A DNA stretch of 64,000 nucleotides from Sindora glabra (GCA_020226215.1 CM035226.1:62643455-62707454); one strand, 5' to 3'; counted from the first letter of the stretch, positions 34,581-48,770 are shown. The notes: generated from the sequence alone by a model not told the origin. Numbers and translations are program-made.

Positions 34581-34594
34581 AAGTGTGGGGGAAT
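34581..34594 (+). other. polypurine tract of outer element
   Basis: AAGTGTGGGGGAAT stands directly before the LTR start at 34595 and is identical to the inner element's tract. Confidence 0.9.
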
Positions 34595-35949
34595 TGATAA
34601 ATGCACATTTGTACTTACATTTTATGTGTTTCATCACTTATTTATTTAGTATTTTATGTAAATTAATTGGAAAAGGGTACTTAAATGCTTGATATTTTAT
34701 TCTTAAGTTTTGAAGTGACTCGTTAGAGCATTAGAAAAGAATTCGAAGCTAAAACCATGCAAATTATGGAGAATCAAAGCAAATTCGTTCATCTGACAAA
34801 GAACACGGGATATGGGAACCCCGTGTGGATAGCCGTTTATCTTTTTGTGTGTTTTGAAGCCTCGTTGAGCTGGTCACAAAAGAACACAAGGGTCGATATA
34901 GGGAGTGTCAAATCCCGTGTACCATACTGCCTAACCCTTCGTATAAGAACATGGATCACAATATGGGTCGTGTCATACCCCATGTACTTTACCCATATAA
35001 GTTTTATGCAGAGAATTTGTTAAAAAGCAGAGGAGAGCTGAAAATTAAAGAGAGGGCCGTCAGTAGAAACCCTTGGAGAGACCTAAAGACACTGAGGGTG
35101 ACTGCTAGCCTTGGAGGATTGGATTCAAGCAAAGGATTGAAGATTCAAGCAAGGAATTTGTAGAGCTTCATGACTAGTTTGATTCCCCTCTCTATTTTCT
35201 GGTTTTTTGCTGGTTTTGTAATGAACTCACACTAAACCTCAATGCTCGGCTAGGGTAGACTTGTTCATGGATTTATGGATTTGATTTTAATATAATCTAG
35301 CTTGATTTATTATTGATTTATGATTTGATTATGTTGTTTTATAATTCAACAACCCAATACTTCCGGAATATTGGATTTGTGTAAAAGATTAGTTGATTCT
35401 AGGTTGGAATGACCAATTAATTAATCAGACCTTGCATAATTATTAGAAATCTCTATTAGACTTAGGAGTTAAGCTAATTGGATTCTTTTGCACAAGATGA
35501 AATGTCTAAAATTGAAATCTCAAAGCACTGTTAATGCAACTTAGGTGAGTGATTACTAGAGAAATTTTAGGCACTTTATTTATTGGTTAGTAGCTAGTAG
35601 CCTTGCAATGAGGTATAGCTTATTTTCAGTAATCCAGCAATCTAAATTAACAATAAACCGGGACAGAAGATTATCTTCATTCTATAATGAATAGCACAAG
35701 GAAACCCTAAAGCTGAGTACACTTCCAACCCATTTGAATTAAATCTTTACTTAATTCATACTAGTGTCATTTGCTTCCTTTTTGATAACTAAACTTTGTT
35801 TCACATTTTACTCTTAATTCACAATCACAATTAGTATACCTAGATAATTTACCTTGAAATTCAGTTAGTATTCAACACTCAATCCCTATAGAGACGATAT
35901 CTTTTATACTATAACTTAACTAAACCCGTGCACTTACGGGCTCACGTCA
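34595..35949 (+). repeat. 3' LTR of outer Athila-type element
   Basis: It is 1355 bp, starts TGATAAATGCAC and ends GGGCTCACGTCA. It differs from the 5' LTR at about 7% of sites by eye, more so in the first 400 bp. The TATA-like box is at 34994-35001. Confidence 0.93.
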
Positions 35950-35954
35950 ACAAT
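35950..35954. repeat. target-site duplication ACAAT, right
   Basis: It is the partner of 9816-9820. Confidence 0.93.
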
Positions 35955-36600
35955 CCAAAAATTTCAAGGATCATCCCAAAAATAAAAAATAAAAACAAAA
36001 ATGCATAGAAGAGTCATGCCACACTTCAAAAAAATGATAAGTGATAAATGTAAATGCCATAAGGATAAATCTTTTGATAAGTCTTGAAGTTTTTGCAAAA
36101 ACCTTAGAGAAAAGCTCTTCTCTAAAATTTAAACTTAGATTAATCATCCAAAGTTAGGTTTAAAAAAGAACAAGCCTTCTCATATAGTTAGAAATGTAAT
36201 TAAGCTAATTAAGCTCAATTAAACACAAATATGCCTAACATTAGCATACTAATTAAACCATAATTTATTCAAAATAAAGTATTAAAAATAATAAGCTAAT
36301 CATGTATAATTGACATTAAGCCTATATGGCTTAATCCATGAAAAACAATTAATCTAAAGCTTAATAGGTAAAACAAATGGATTCTACAATAGGATACTTG
36401 AGTACTTTATTCAATTACCATCCAAAATTAAGGTAGTATAATACTTAAGTATAATAGTCTAGTACTTGTAGGAAGAGATGAACTATAAGTGCAGTACTCA
36501 AATATGGTACTTGATTACTAGTTTTTAATAGCTAAAATGTAAGAAATCCACCTGTTAGGTTTTTCCAAGCCTCCATTCTTTTGCATCCAAGCTTGTTAAA
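35955..36600. other. continuation of interrupted pre-insertion sequence
   Basis: No gene is seen. AGTACTT/AAGTACT-like words at 36385-36530 recall those at 9095-9345, so this is probably the other half of the target of the outer insertion, perhaps the LTR of the old minus-strand gypsy element. Confidence 0.4.
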
Positions 36601-39299
36601 TAAGTCCTTAAAAGGCTTCTTTCATCCTCTTTGCCTTGTTCCTTATGATTGGTCCTTCTGGCAAATGTAAATACTTTTCTATGGTCCTTGAGATTACATC
36701 ATCTTTAAAAGCATTCAATTAACTTTGTACTAATAGATATTATATTGACATAATTTTTATCAATCATTAATTAGAAAAAAATATTTTCTATTCTTAAAAA
36801 TAGTGTGCAATATTGTATTATCTATAAAAAAACAAATATTTAGTATTAATTTAATGGAAAATAAAATTAAGCACTATCATTACCAATTAAATTATTAATT
36901 CTTTTTTTAAGATATATAAAGAAATTTGATAAATTAAAATGTGTTATATTATAAGAATTATGGTTAAAAGCATTATTATCATTAATAAAATTAGCTTATT
37001 TTGTTTCTCTTTAAAGTTAGGCATTGTAAAGTTCTACAAGATATTTAGACATACAACAAGTACATAAGGGATTTCATATGACCTTTGTAGCAAATACTTT
37101 AAGAACTTTCAATGGCATTTTAGATCACATTGGTAACATATACTTTTAGAATCTTTTAGGTTCTTATTATATTGACTTTTCTCACTATATTATCTAACTT
37201 CTTATGAGAAAAATTTAATCTTATGGTTATTTATACTATTCTTATAATCACCATGATAGCATAAATTAATTTAGCCTTTTTCTACATGCACAATTATAAC
37301 TATGACCTTGTTAACTTCTAAACATTCTTTTATTAATAATACATTTACTTTAGGGAATGCAATAAAAATAGTAAGACCAATTTCATTATTTTTTTTTATC
37401 AAAAACTCACTATTTTATTTATCCAAAAGAATGCATGAAGAAGCATTTACATGATGATAAAAAAGAGGGGAAAAGTTAGAACATGTAATTGATAAAGAAA
37501 AGAAAATTAATATTAGATGAAATACTACTTCATCTACTTGCTTCATCATTATCATGAAGATGGTGATAAGATAAAATCATTACCCTTACAATCTGATTGT
37601 AGATTAGTAGAGGCATAAGACTTATGACATAATGGTAAAAAGTTTGAGCTCTTATATCTATGCTTGCTCTTTAAAATTTAATAATAAAAGGAAGAATTTC
37701 AAGCTTTTTATACATGATGACTTTGGCACATTTGAAGCAAATAGTAGGTTACCAAACATATAATAACACAAGGAAAATAGTAAGTCATTTAACAAAATAA
37801 AAGTGTCCAAACCAAATCAAAATATAATAATAGGATGGTTCCCACTTGTCAATTTGGGGATTTTTTTCTTCATTTTTTTGGCTTTAAAACAAATTTTGTA
37901 ATCTAATTCATACAAATTTGAATTTAAAAATTATCTATGAATTTTTCATGCATCTTTACCTAAATTTGTTTATGATTTTTCATTAAACCTTAAATCCAAG
38001 ACTAAATTTTATGAAAATTTGGTATGAAAAGGGATTAAAAACATCTTAACATGAAATTTTGGACTTAAAAACACCATAATTTTCTTAATTTTTGTTGTTT
38101 TAAATTCTATAGTAACTTAAATTAATCAAATTAAGACATAACTACATAAATTAGCCATTTTGAGATCAAAATCCAAAATAATTTGATTAAATATATCATA
38201 AATTTAATTTGATTTTACGCGTACTATTTTAAAAGTCATAGCATTTGTAATTTAGGAGTTTTAACAAAAAAAATTAAATCATTCAATTGATTTGTGTAAA
38301 TTATTCAAAAAACTTATTGAAAATTATTCATATAAAAATTGTCATTAATATATTGCTATGGAATGAAAAATTGTCATAGAATTTCTCATCCTTTCTATAT
38401 TTTGGAAGCTAATACAACATATAGTGTTTCCAAGACATTTTACACTAGTCATTAATATTTAACAAGATAGAATTTGACTCTAATACTACATAAGAAAAAT
38501 TAGATCAAGAATTTGAAAATCAATCACAGGAACATATTCTTCATATTTGTGTTAAATAGTTAATCAAAAAATATGTTAGAATGAAAATAATACCTGATTT
38601 TCAATCTAATATCCTTAATACTAAATCTAACATAGTCCAATATCTAATAATAATCTAATAGATAAAAATAATGAAAATTAAGCTAAGCAATGTTTGTTAG
38701 TAGATAATAAGTAGAAATACATATTTTTTCCTGTAAAATTATTTATTAGTTTTAGTAGAAAAAGAATCTATTGGAAGTTGTTCAAGAAAATCCTAGAAAA
38801 TTAAGAGTATTCAAGATCTAAGTTTGATAAAGTTTTAGGGTAATTTAATATTTTTACTTAAAAGCTTCCTAAAATAATCCAAAGGTGGCAAAAATATAAA
38901 TTTGCTTTCACATTGAAGGATATAGATGTCCATAAGGGGAAAAGGAGGGGATTTGGTTTAGTTTAAGGACCTTATGGTAATATAAGTTGACTTCAGGACA
39001 CTGGAGTAGTTTTTAATTAGTTTAGTATTTAGAAACAAGTTTATAAAGGACTAAATAGCTAAACTTTGACACAAAGAAAGAATATGAAATATTCTATGGA
39101 ATGAGCTTATATGATAAGATTAAAAATAGAATATATTAGGAATGATACTTTAGTGAGAATATTCCTTGCATAATCTTAAAGCTACTTGGAGAACATGCAA
39201 TGGAAATAATATACATGAAGCATCATGCTAATGTTAAGTTTAAATAAGAATATTCCTAGGAATTATGCTAAGATGATAAGCTTAAGATAGAATATTTCA
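36601..39299. other. AT-rich noncoding stretch
   Basis: I see no gene, RNA gene or clear repeat. Short open frames have no recognisable family pattern. Confidence 0.6.
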
Positions 39300-39600
39300 T
39301 TCATCATGCTCATATTTTCTTCTATAAATAGGTAACCTAAGTTCATTTCTTCCCACACCAAAGAAAAAGGCCATAGGCAAAGTGAAAGGGAAAAGAGAAA
39401 GAGTGAGTTCTTAAGTGTTCTTGCCAATTTATGGTGAAATTTTACTAGTTCTTTGAGTGTTCTTAAGATAGTTGAAGAAAAAGACACTTTTGATCTTCTA
39501 ATGGAGACAAAGGAATCAAGTTTTGTTTGCATCCTTGAATGAGTAGAGATCCACTCTTTTTCTTCTTAATTTTCTTTCTTGATGATGTTTATATATAAGA
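39300..39600 (+). promoter_or_regulatory. promoter-like segment with TATA box
   Basis: TCTATAAATAGG at about 39313-39324 is a good plant TATA box. It is followed by a purine-rich leader-like stretch (39360-39410) in a region otherwise poor in such order. It could be the U3/R border of a decayed LTR or a lone promoter relic. No gene follows. Confidence 0.35.
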
Positions 39601-42600
39601 TGTACATCTAGTTTTATGATGACTATCATTTGTTATGCTAAAACCATGAGTATTCATGGTGAATTAGTTTGCATAGTTTTTTTTTAAGTTTTATGATGAA
39701 AAACTAAAAAATGTTAATTTTGAAAATAATTTCTTTAAAATAGGAAGATTTGGAAAACATGATTTTACATGAAAATAGAAGAAAATTTTTTTAGAAGAAA
39801 GCAAATTGAACTCATGGGTTTCATGCCTTAAGAAAGGAAAAATTATGTTTTTATTTCTCAAAAGATATTGCACTAAATACTAGCTTATATTAAAGATGAT
39901 AGAATGTGTAAAAAATTAATGTTTTAAAATTAAAAATAAATTAATTTTGCACAAAGAAGTGCTCTTGAGTTTCCTATGCTTTTATAAAAAAAAATTATTT
40001 TTTATGATAAAATTAAGTACATATTAAACTACCCTATATTATGAAGATTTTAGAATGATTACATCAAAGGTTTACAAGCAAAAATCACTCAAATAAAGTT
40101 TTACAAGCTTTTGGCTTCTTTATTATTTTCTTTAGATAAATTCTAATTTTGTGAGAAAAACTTATTATATTATTTTCTTAACTATTTAATTAATGTTATT
40201 GAATATTTTTACTAAGAATTTGTAGCAAAAATATAATTAAAATCATAGTTGAAAGTTCATGGAATTATGCTGAAAAATATTTTAAAAATTATAGCTTCAA
40301 GTAGTAACTAGATTTCCTACAAATAGTTTTCACTAGTAAAACATTTTGAAAACCTATACAACTTGTTTTATGGTCCATGTTGATAACTATCAATTTTTTT
40401 TTTATTTTAAAATATCTTCTCTTAAGATCTTAATTTGTATAATTATAGTCTAGTTATGTTTTCTTAGTTTGTATAGTTATTTTAGACTCTAGCATCTAGA
40501 TACTACATAGCCTAGGTAACTTTCAATATGACTAATATATGTGTATAATGCATATTTCTATACATATATAGTTTTTGATACTATGACCTTATGGTTACTA
40601 CAAAAAATGATTTCATAATGAATAGTGAGTTTGCCACATGACAACTTTTCAAAGGAAAAATGGTTTTTATTTTTATCAAAGATAAATGTGAATCTCTTCC
40701 AAAGAATTATCTAAGTACTTTTCTAAGTATCTCTGAAATAGTATCCATCAAGTCTTAAATTGAAACTATTTTTGATCTGTTGCCTAAAGTTGATGTTATC
40801 TCTAAAGCTTTTTAAATCAAAATAGAATCTTCTAATATTTCTAATTTTTTTTCTAACTAGGTCTTATTCTATTGTATTTGTTTCATGCTTTGAACTTTTA
40901 AAATAAAAATATCACTTAGTATTCAAAAAATTTTCTTCATAAATATCTTACTAGTTTCTTAACAAAATGATATTCAGATAAGTTTTCTGAGTCTTTTTTT
41001 TTTCCTTTGTCATCTTCTTTGATAGAACATCTTTTTTTTAAAATAGTTTTTGAAAACTGTCTATTTAAGAATCTACTAAAAGTAATGAGCTTTTGTTTAA
41101 TATATATTTTTTTAGTCACTTCACTAATATTTTTCACTTTTTTGAGGTTCTTATATTTTAACTGTTTCCTAGTAAAAAAATTCTTTTATTAATTTTGACT
41201 CTAAAAGAAGTTATTATAGAACTCTTTTCAAAATTTCCTACAATAAGAAAGAAAAAAGTGAAAAGATTTTTTTAAACATATCTAATTTTTTGTCTGATGG
41301 TTTTACTTACTATTTTCAAGAAACATAGTTAAAAGATTGAATCTTATTAATTATGAAAAAATAATTTTCTAATATGATTTCCATTTATTTAAAAAAAAGC
41401 TTTGGAAAAGGATTTACAAAAAAAAAATATGAATTGATATGCATTGGTTCATATAAAAAATTAATACTAAACTTACTCTAACTTGTAGATAAGTTGAGTA
41501 TAGGTCAAATCCATGGAAATAAAAGTCAATTGGTGAAAACAAAATGTAACAATAAGGGTAATTTAAATAAAACAATAGAAATAAAATCAAAGTAGAATAA
41601 AATGGAATATAAAAGTTCATTTCAAAGAATTTCACACTCCAATATATAAATTTATTATTGACCCTTAATAAAATTTATAATTGATTTAACTACTTAATAA
41701 AAAATTACCTTAACCTTGGTAGTAATTATGAAAAGTTTCTAATGATGATTAATCTAAAAAGTGCATAAATTACCTCCTGCTACTAATTTTAATTCAATAA
41801 ATGCATCTAATCAATAATAGCATTAAACATCAAGAATAAGGTTATGATTGAATCAATAACTTTATACATGAAAATTATTAATTTGTCCTTTTTTTCCTAA
41901 GCAACTAATGATTAACTCATGTGTCAAATCAACAAAGTATAATTGCTACTAATTATAATCAGGCATAACTAACCTATATGTGAGAATTAATGGCAATTAA
42001 TTATTTAGTTATAGATTATAATAGATAATTAACTAACTAATCATAATTAGTAAATTATCAAAGTAGTCTTTTATAACAAGAGTAGAAATATAAGAGATTA
42101 TTAAATCAAAAGTGAAATTAAGAGAAAGGTCTCAAAATTAAACTAAATTGAAGTGCTAATTCTTTAAACTAATGTAGAAAATTAGCCACTTATTGTGGAA
42201 TATAAAGAAAATTTTGGAAAAGAGAAAAAGTTGTCTAGAATGTGTACTTCTCTTTGGAGGCACAAACCTTTTTATATCTGATTCTTTAAGCTAGAAAAAC
42301 AACTAGGCCAAGTAAATATTCCTCTTAAAGCTATAAAGAATGGAGCCTAGCCTAATTTAGAAGCTAATAACCTAATTTACAAATTAAACTTCTAATAGTG
42401 TTTAGTGTAGTAAAAATTTGTAACTCAAATTGCAACTCAAGTTTAACCACTAAAATGGCATAATTTGCTAAACTCAAAACTTAAAAGTTGTTAAGCTATT
42501 TTTGCCTCAATTAGACCTTTAGAGCTTCAAATATAGCCTAAAAACCATTATAGGTTCAACCTAAATATAAATAAAGCATCAACTTCATGATCATTTTTCA

Positions 42601-45600
42601 CCCTCTAAATGTCCAAACCAACTCCTCTATGAAAATGGAAGTTGTAAAAATTTCTATTAGCTTTCAATTCATATAAAGATTAGCCCAATAAGAGATCTAG
42701 AGATCATATTATAGTAAAAAAATCTAAAATAGTGTCAAATTTGTTTTCCATTGGAAGTCAAATCTTTTTAGTAAATAGGTTTATCTTTTTGAGAGTGAGA
42801 TAGATGACTAACCATTCACTTCATCACTATTTACATCAATGTTTTCATATGATAATTTGATATTAAAAAAATTATCATCCTCTAAACACCTAAAACAATG
42901 AAAAAAATACTTTGAAAATGCCTTTACATCTAAATACTCCTTGCTTATTATTACGTTGACAATGATGATTTTTCAAGTCATGTAATGCACTTATTTTATT
43001 AGCACTATCATAAATTAAATAATATTAAAACTATAGGATTGTGTTGCAAAGTAAAGTAATAATAAAGTAATTCAAGTAAAGTAATAATAAAGTAATTATA
43101 CATATCTAACGAGGAAATGAAATCAACTGAATAAAGTTAAATTGATGTACAGTAAGATATGTGTAATGAACATGCTATCTATGCTATTTTATTAAGTAAA
43201 TTGAGTTTCTAAAAAGAATATTTAGTAACTATTTTCTATTTGAATTTGAAACCATTGTAATATACATAATGAGAAAATACAAATAGAATTAAGGTTATGG
43301 GTGTTCATATAAAGGGCACTTATATTTATGAAAGTACTATGAGAACCTTCTAAAACAATGTCATAGAAAACACATATAATTCTTGAAATTTAACAAACTA
43401 TATTTAGCAAAAAGCATATTAAGAATTCAATATTGAAATCAGCAACCAAACAAAATGCTAAAATTGTGCTTAGAATTTAAATTTATAGAGGTATGTATAG
43501 TTGTTAAATAGATTCATCCAATTTGTTTGTAGACCAACCATAAATAGATTGGATTAGGTTTGATCCTTAAAAATTGCAAACTTCTTGAATGGTAACTCAA
43601 GTCCTAAAGTTTGCAAACCATAAACTTATGAATTAAGTTTGCAATCTTTTTCTTTTTCTTTCGAAAATAATTTTAAATCTAAAATAAAAAAATATAAATT
43701 CAAAAATTACATATTTTATTAATTTTCAATCTATACCAATAATTTAAAACTAAATAAACTATAATAAAAATTAGTTATCTTTGAAATTATTATTTTAAAA
43801 ATAAAATTATTAACTTAGAAATAATTTATTTAGGTCATATTGATTTGAAAGATAAAAAATTTAATTTGTGAGTGAATATTGGATTGGTTGAGCAAAGATT
43901 TGTATTATATATTAGTTTAGTTTGAATGTTGAAAATGTTAAAAAAAAAAAAAAGAATGTGAACTCATTCATGGACTGTCTAGTCCAATTCACATAGACCA
44001 TGGAATCAGTGGACAAAACCACTTTTGATCAAAATTTAAATAAACTCACTTTTTTATGATTTTTTATTTGCATTTTTTTCCTAGATCCCAATCAATTTCA
44101 ACAGCTTTAGACAAATGTAGCACAAAACATAATGTAGATAAGAAATTGATTTTCGTTATTACAATATATGATAATACATCATTTAGAAATTTAATCAATA
44201 TAATCAAGGGATTGAATGGCATGACATAATAGGTCTTACGTGTTTTGAAAGCCTCAATAAGATGGTTCAATCTTAATTAGTTTCACATTCGTACAAAAAT
44301 TTTCAAGGTGAGCAGTTTTAACATTAAGATGCTATCTTATTTATTAGTTCTTGGCCACTTCATTGGTGTAATGTTATCTAGTATGTTCAAGTCAATGATG
44401 TTTCTAAAATTAAGTGAAATTGATTCATACAATAGAATATGTAATAATTTCAATTTTTCCTTTAATTGCAACTAAGTAGTAACACATTTCCAGTTTTAAT
44501 GTTAGGAACATGAACACTTTCTTAATTACCACAAGTAGCTTTAGCCTTCTAGGTCTCATTTAAAGATTTTATGCTCTTATCCATTTTTAAGCATTATTGG
44601 AAATCCTAATAAAGAAGAACAAAAAAGAAAAAAGCATTACCATTCTCATAAAAAGTTTACCCTTTTACTTGAAATGTCAAAATGTTGAATATCATTTCAC
44701 TTAAAAGACTATAAATTCTAATGCAAATTATTAGATTGATAAAAAATAATTTTACTAACAAAAGTCATGTATACAAAGAATGAAATCTTCAAAGCTAATT
44801 ATGCGCAAACTATAAACCTTAAAAAATAATTTCTTATAAGTTATAAAAAGTTCATATTTTCAAAAATTAAAAGGATACAATTAAAAAAATTTGACATGTA
44901 TTACCCAAAAAAAAATTGACTTGTTGCAAATTTTAATAATAAGCAATAAAGTTTAAACAAAGGTTAATATCTGTACATTAAAATATATTAAAAATAATTT
45001 TTTAAGAATTAAAAAGATTAAATTAAGAAAAAACCCATGGCACTTTATTTAAAAAAATAAAAATGATTAATATTTTATAGTTTAGCAAAAATTTTAAAAA
45101 TAAGAAAAATTGGAACAATGAACGTGTTTAATTGATAAATTAAAGAAATTATTAAAAAATAGAAAATGCACCATATATTAGATTTGTCGATACAATAGTT
45201 GTGAATTGCTCTTATGATTTATTTGATTTGGTTTCTGAAGGATTTGCTTCCATTTTTAAGGTTTTTTTTTAGTGATCATAATAAGGAAGAAAGGAATATT
45301 CATATTCTTATAAAAATTCTTATAAAAAAGTTTATCCTTTTATACAAAATATAAAAAAAATGAACATTATTATGCCCTAAAGATTTTAAATTTTATTCAG
45401 AAAAAAGTTTCAACTTTAATATAAACTTTGACCATTTCGTTTTGACTACACACTTCAAAATTCAAATGAATTGGACTACATAAGGTGGTGGAAAATATGG
45501 AAATTATAAACAAACCAAGATAAAGAAAACATAAAAACAATACAATCATGATTTTATAATCTAGCAGTTCAAGTGAACTTGATTGTGAATTTATCACTCA

Positions 45601-45740
45601 ATGATACATGACAAAGAAAATTTTATATCTACCTATCTATCTGTAATTCTATTTAAATAATATTGATATTCATATAGATTGATAACAGTAATTTGAAATT
45701 CTAATATGAAATCTCACTATGAATGTAAGGTTTTTTGGTA
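39601..45740. other. AT-rich noncoding stretch
   Basis: No coding sequence is recognised. Small features include a short direct repeat around AAGTAATAATAAAG at 43050-43100. Confidence 0.55.
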
Positions 45741-45752
45741 GAGCGATTAAGA

Positions 45753-45822
45753 TGTTTTTGGCTGCCACATGACAGCATATTAAGATTTTCTTGGCCACCG
45801 CATGTTAGCATATTAGAAGTTA
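45753..45822. repeat. short tandem duplication, about 40 bp
   Basis: TTGGCTGCCACATGACAGCA and TTGGCCACCGCATGTTAGCA occur one after the other, each followed by TATTA, indicating an old tandem duplication. Confidence 0.55.
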
Positions 45823-46488
45823 ATTTTCCACGTAAATGCTATTTCACTTCTATTTTATATAATAAATAAGTTAATTTATAGTTTATTAATACAATTAATA
45901 AGTTATAAGTTAACTCCTATATGTGTTTTGTGCAGTAATTTATTGAAAAATATAAGTTCTGATTTAATAAGTTATTTTGAGTAACTTATATCTTATAAAC
46001 TACCACCTCTTCAATTTTTTTTTCTAAATCTATCCTTATTCATTTTATTAATTTACAAACTACACCCTTCATAACATAATCCTAAATAGTTTTTTTACAT
46101 GTTTTTACCTCCAATCCCTTCCTTAAATAAAATATAATTTTAAGTAATTAAAATTTTATTATAAAATAAATATTATGTAAGTAAATAAATGTGCAAGTTC
46201 ATAAAATATAATTAATTAAATATTAGATATTATATTTTTATTTTGAATATCTTAAATATGTTAATATAATTAAACTTTAGATAAATATGAATTATTTTAA
46301 TTTACATGTCTATTTCTATTAATATATTTTTTATATCTTTTTATAATTTTAACTAATTCAACTACTAATTTTACAAGACACTTCTTGCACAATCAATTAG
46401 TTTATCAGCTATTAGTTAACTTATCAATTACTTATATAAAATAAAGCCTTAATTTTGGATAATTACTAGTACCTAAACCTAGGGAAGC

Positions 46489-46990
46489 AAGTAGGTTAGG
46501 AAACTTATTAGGGCTTATAGTCTAACTTACTTAAGGCCTAATCTAGTCTAATTTATTTATCCAAATAAGTCAAGCTAAGATTAATAAATCAATCTATTTA
46601 GATAAATAACTCATGCCTTTTTTTCGTTAGATTCAACTCGTAGGTCAATAAGGCTAACCATTTAATTCTTAATATTTTTATAAATAATATAATATAATAT
46701 ATATTATACATATAAATAATATAAATATTTTAATATATATATATATAGGTGTAATTAGATTATTAGACAATTTTGAGCCTTAAAAAGATTTCAGTTTATT
46801 GACAAATATAAAAGCTTATTTATATAAATAGACTTTTAAATAAACTAACAAGTTAAGTTAGACTTCTTTAATAAGTCAAGTTGAGCCTAAATTTTAACCT
46901 TATATAAGTTAACAAACTAAGTTAAAGTCAATGATTTAGAAAATAAATCTGACTTATTTAGGAAAAAACCTAATTTGACCTAACCTGTTT
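46489..46990. mobile_element. possible small nonautonomous DNA element
   Basis: AAGTAGGTTAGG (46489-46500) and CCTAACCTGTTT (46979-46990) are imperfect inverted repeats (10 of 12). They enclose a 0.5-kb noncoding segment with many AAGTCAAG/CTTATTTA-type words. I saw no clear target duplication, so the assignment is tentative. Confidence 0.3.
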
Positions 46991-47850
46991 ATACACTTAT
47001 GATGTGCAAGCACAGGCTAGCATTTATAATAAACTCACTATAAAATATATTGAATTATTATATCCATTTTAAAAAATATATTTAATTTGTAAAAAGGATG
47101 AAATTTTAAAAAACATAAATTATTTATGTGTCTTTTTTATCATTTTACATTTCATTATCCATAGCTAATATGATTATAATAATTAAAATTAAAAATAATG
47201 ATAAAAGAAAAGAATACTCATGTTGTGTTTAATACAATGAACTGTGAATTAAAAAAAAAGGAAAGATAATGGAATAGAATACAAATTCTATAATTATGTT
47301 TTGTATATAAAAATAATGCATGAATAAAATGGAGGAAGAATAATTAATGATAATAATATTCTTAACAAAAATATTATTTTATTTAAAAATATAATTTGGC
47401 ACCACATAAATAATAACTCTTATTTTTTTAAACTAAGTGTCAAATAAGATCTTTAGGCATAATCTTAATATTTCTTGCCATGAGATCAACCACAAATTAT
47501 TAATATTACTTTATTTTCACATCGTTGAAACATATATCCTAAGGAAAAAAGAAAAGTTGTATTTACTACTTTTTTTTAACTACACATTGCATAATTAATG
47601 AATTTTGTTTAAAATGAGTTATAATTATTGGTTCATTCTATATATTTAAAATTATACTATGTATTTTTATAGATTTATTTAAATCTCTAAAATCAATTTA
47701 ACTTAAATATATTATTAGATTTTACACCATTACTTACTCACATATTATTTTGTTTTAAAAAAATTCCTTTTTTTACTTGTCAAAATTTTATTTGCATTTA
47801 GTTTTAATAACATAACACCTTGTAGTGACTAATATTATAAATAACTAGCT
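46991..47850. other. AT-rich noncoding stretch
   Basis: Nothing recognisable. Confidence 0.5.
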
Positions 47851-47855
47851 TTTTA

Positions 47856-48321
47856 TATAAAAAATTTTATGTGGGCTACCATTAGTTGTAAATATTTTAT
47901 TTTTTGATAAAATTAGCTGAATAATAATCCAAGATATTTTTATTTTTTGAAATTCAATTTATTAAAGTGATCTATTATTTGGGCTTATAAATACTTGATT
48001 TTAGATTAATGTATTTAATGATTAAAGTGTAAATATATACCTTTCTTGGCCAGTAATGGTAAGGTCTGATAGGATTTTATTTATATTAGGTAGGTCCCTT
48101 CTCCACTTCTAATATAATTCAATCATTGGCTTATCTTATTGAGAGTTGCACACTCTAGGAGAAGGAAATGAAGATTTATGTTTATAATATTTATTTGAAT
48201 ACTAACTTATTCAGGAGAATTAAATCCATGAAAAAGGTAAGCACAAATATTAATTTTAATATAATTTTTTATTTGTTATTCTAGTCTTGATATATGACCT
48301 ATAAAATCATAAATTCTTACA
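47856..48321 (+). repeat. left LTR of noncoding retrotransposon
   Basis: The start TATAAAAAATTTTATGTGGG aligns with TGTTAGAATTTTTATATGG of the right LTR; the TG end is mutated. TATAAATA at 47986-47993 is a TATA-box candidate conserved in the right LTR. It ends CTTACA. Confidence 0.85.
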
Positions 48322-48323
48322 TG

Positions 48324-48339
48324 TGGTATCAAGTAGCTT
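48324..48339 (+). other. primer binding site, Met-initiator type
   Basis: TGGTATCAAGTAGCTT resembles the TGGTATCAGAGC site complementary to initiator tRNA-Met used by most copia elements. It starts two bases after the LTR. Confidence 0.75.
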
Positions 48340-48437
48340 ATATCAAACTAGAATTCTAATTTTATTAATTATAATTTTAATTTAATTTTCATTGACAATT
48401 ACTTCTATATATTTTTATTGAAGAAAATTTTGAATCA

Positions 48438-48739
48438 TATAATATATATATATTCGTTTTATATTATATATATGTTCTGACATCGCCGATATATATTATA
48501 AGTTGAAAGTCGTTTATTATATATGCTTCGTCTAGCGCTTATATATATGTATGTTTAGCATTCAGTTTCATTCTTTGATGTTTTCTTTATATATGTTTTG
48601 ACTCATTGACTGTTGTGAGTGTATACATATATAACGAGTTTTACGTTTTGACGTTCCCTTATATATATGCGACTCGTGGTGATGGAACTTTTATTATATA
48701 TGTATATGTTTCGAGTTCTCCTGCTGTCTGGACGCGCGC

Positions 48740-48770
<31 letters not shown>

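Larger units (their letters stand above)
9821..35949 (+). mobile_element. outer Athila-type Ty3/gypsy retrotransposon, interrupted by two younger insertions
   Basis: The element spans from its 5' LTR (9821-11175) to its 3' LTR (34595-35949) and is flanked by ACAAT. The order is LTR, PBS, gag, protease, RT-RNase H, integrase, stem-loop, palindrome cluster, intron, ATHILA ORF-1-like gene, PPT, LTR. A solo LTR (11241-12724) and a complete related element (18020-30495) are inserted. Without them and their duplications the element would be about 12.16 kb. All genes are broken. LTR divergence by hand is roughly 7%, so it is older than the inner element. Confidence 0.93.

Noticed and set aside
34440..34649. 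Open frame over the PPT and LTR start
   Set aside because: It runs across the polypurine tract into the LTR, so it cannot be a natural gene.
36601..47850. Possible host gene in the 11-kb gap
   Set aside because: I found no open frame above about 90 codons, no exon-like conserved segment and no tRNA or rRNA pattern by reading. A translated search could still change this.
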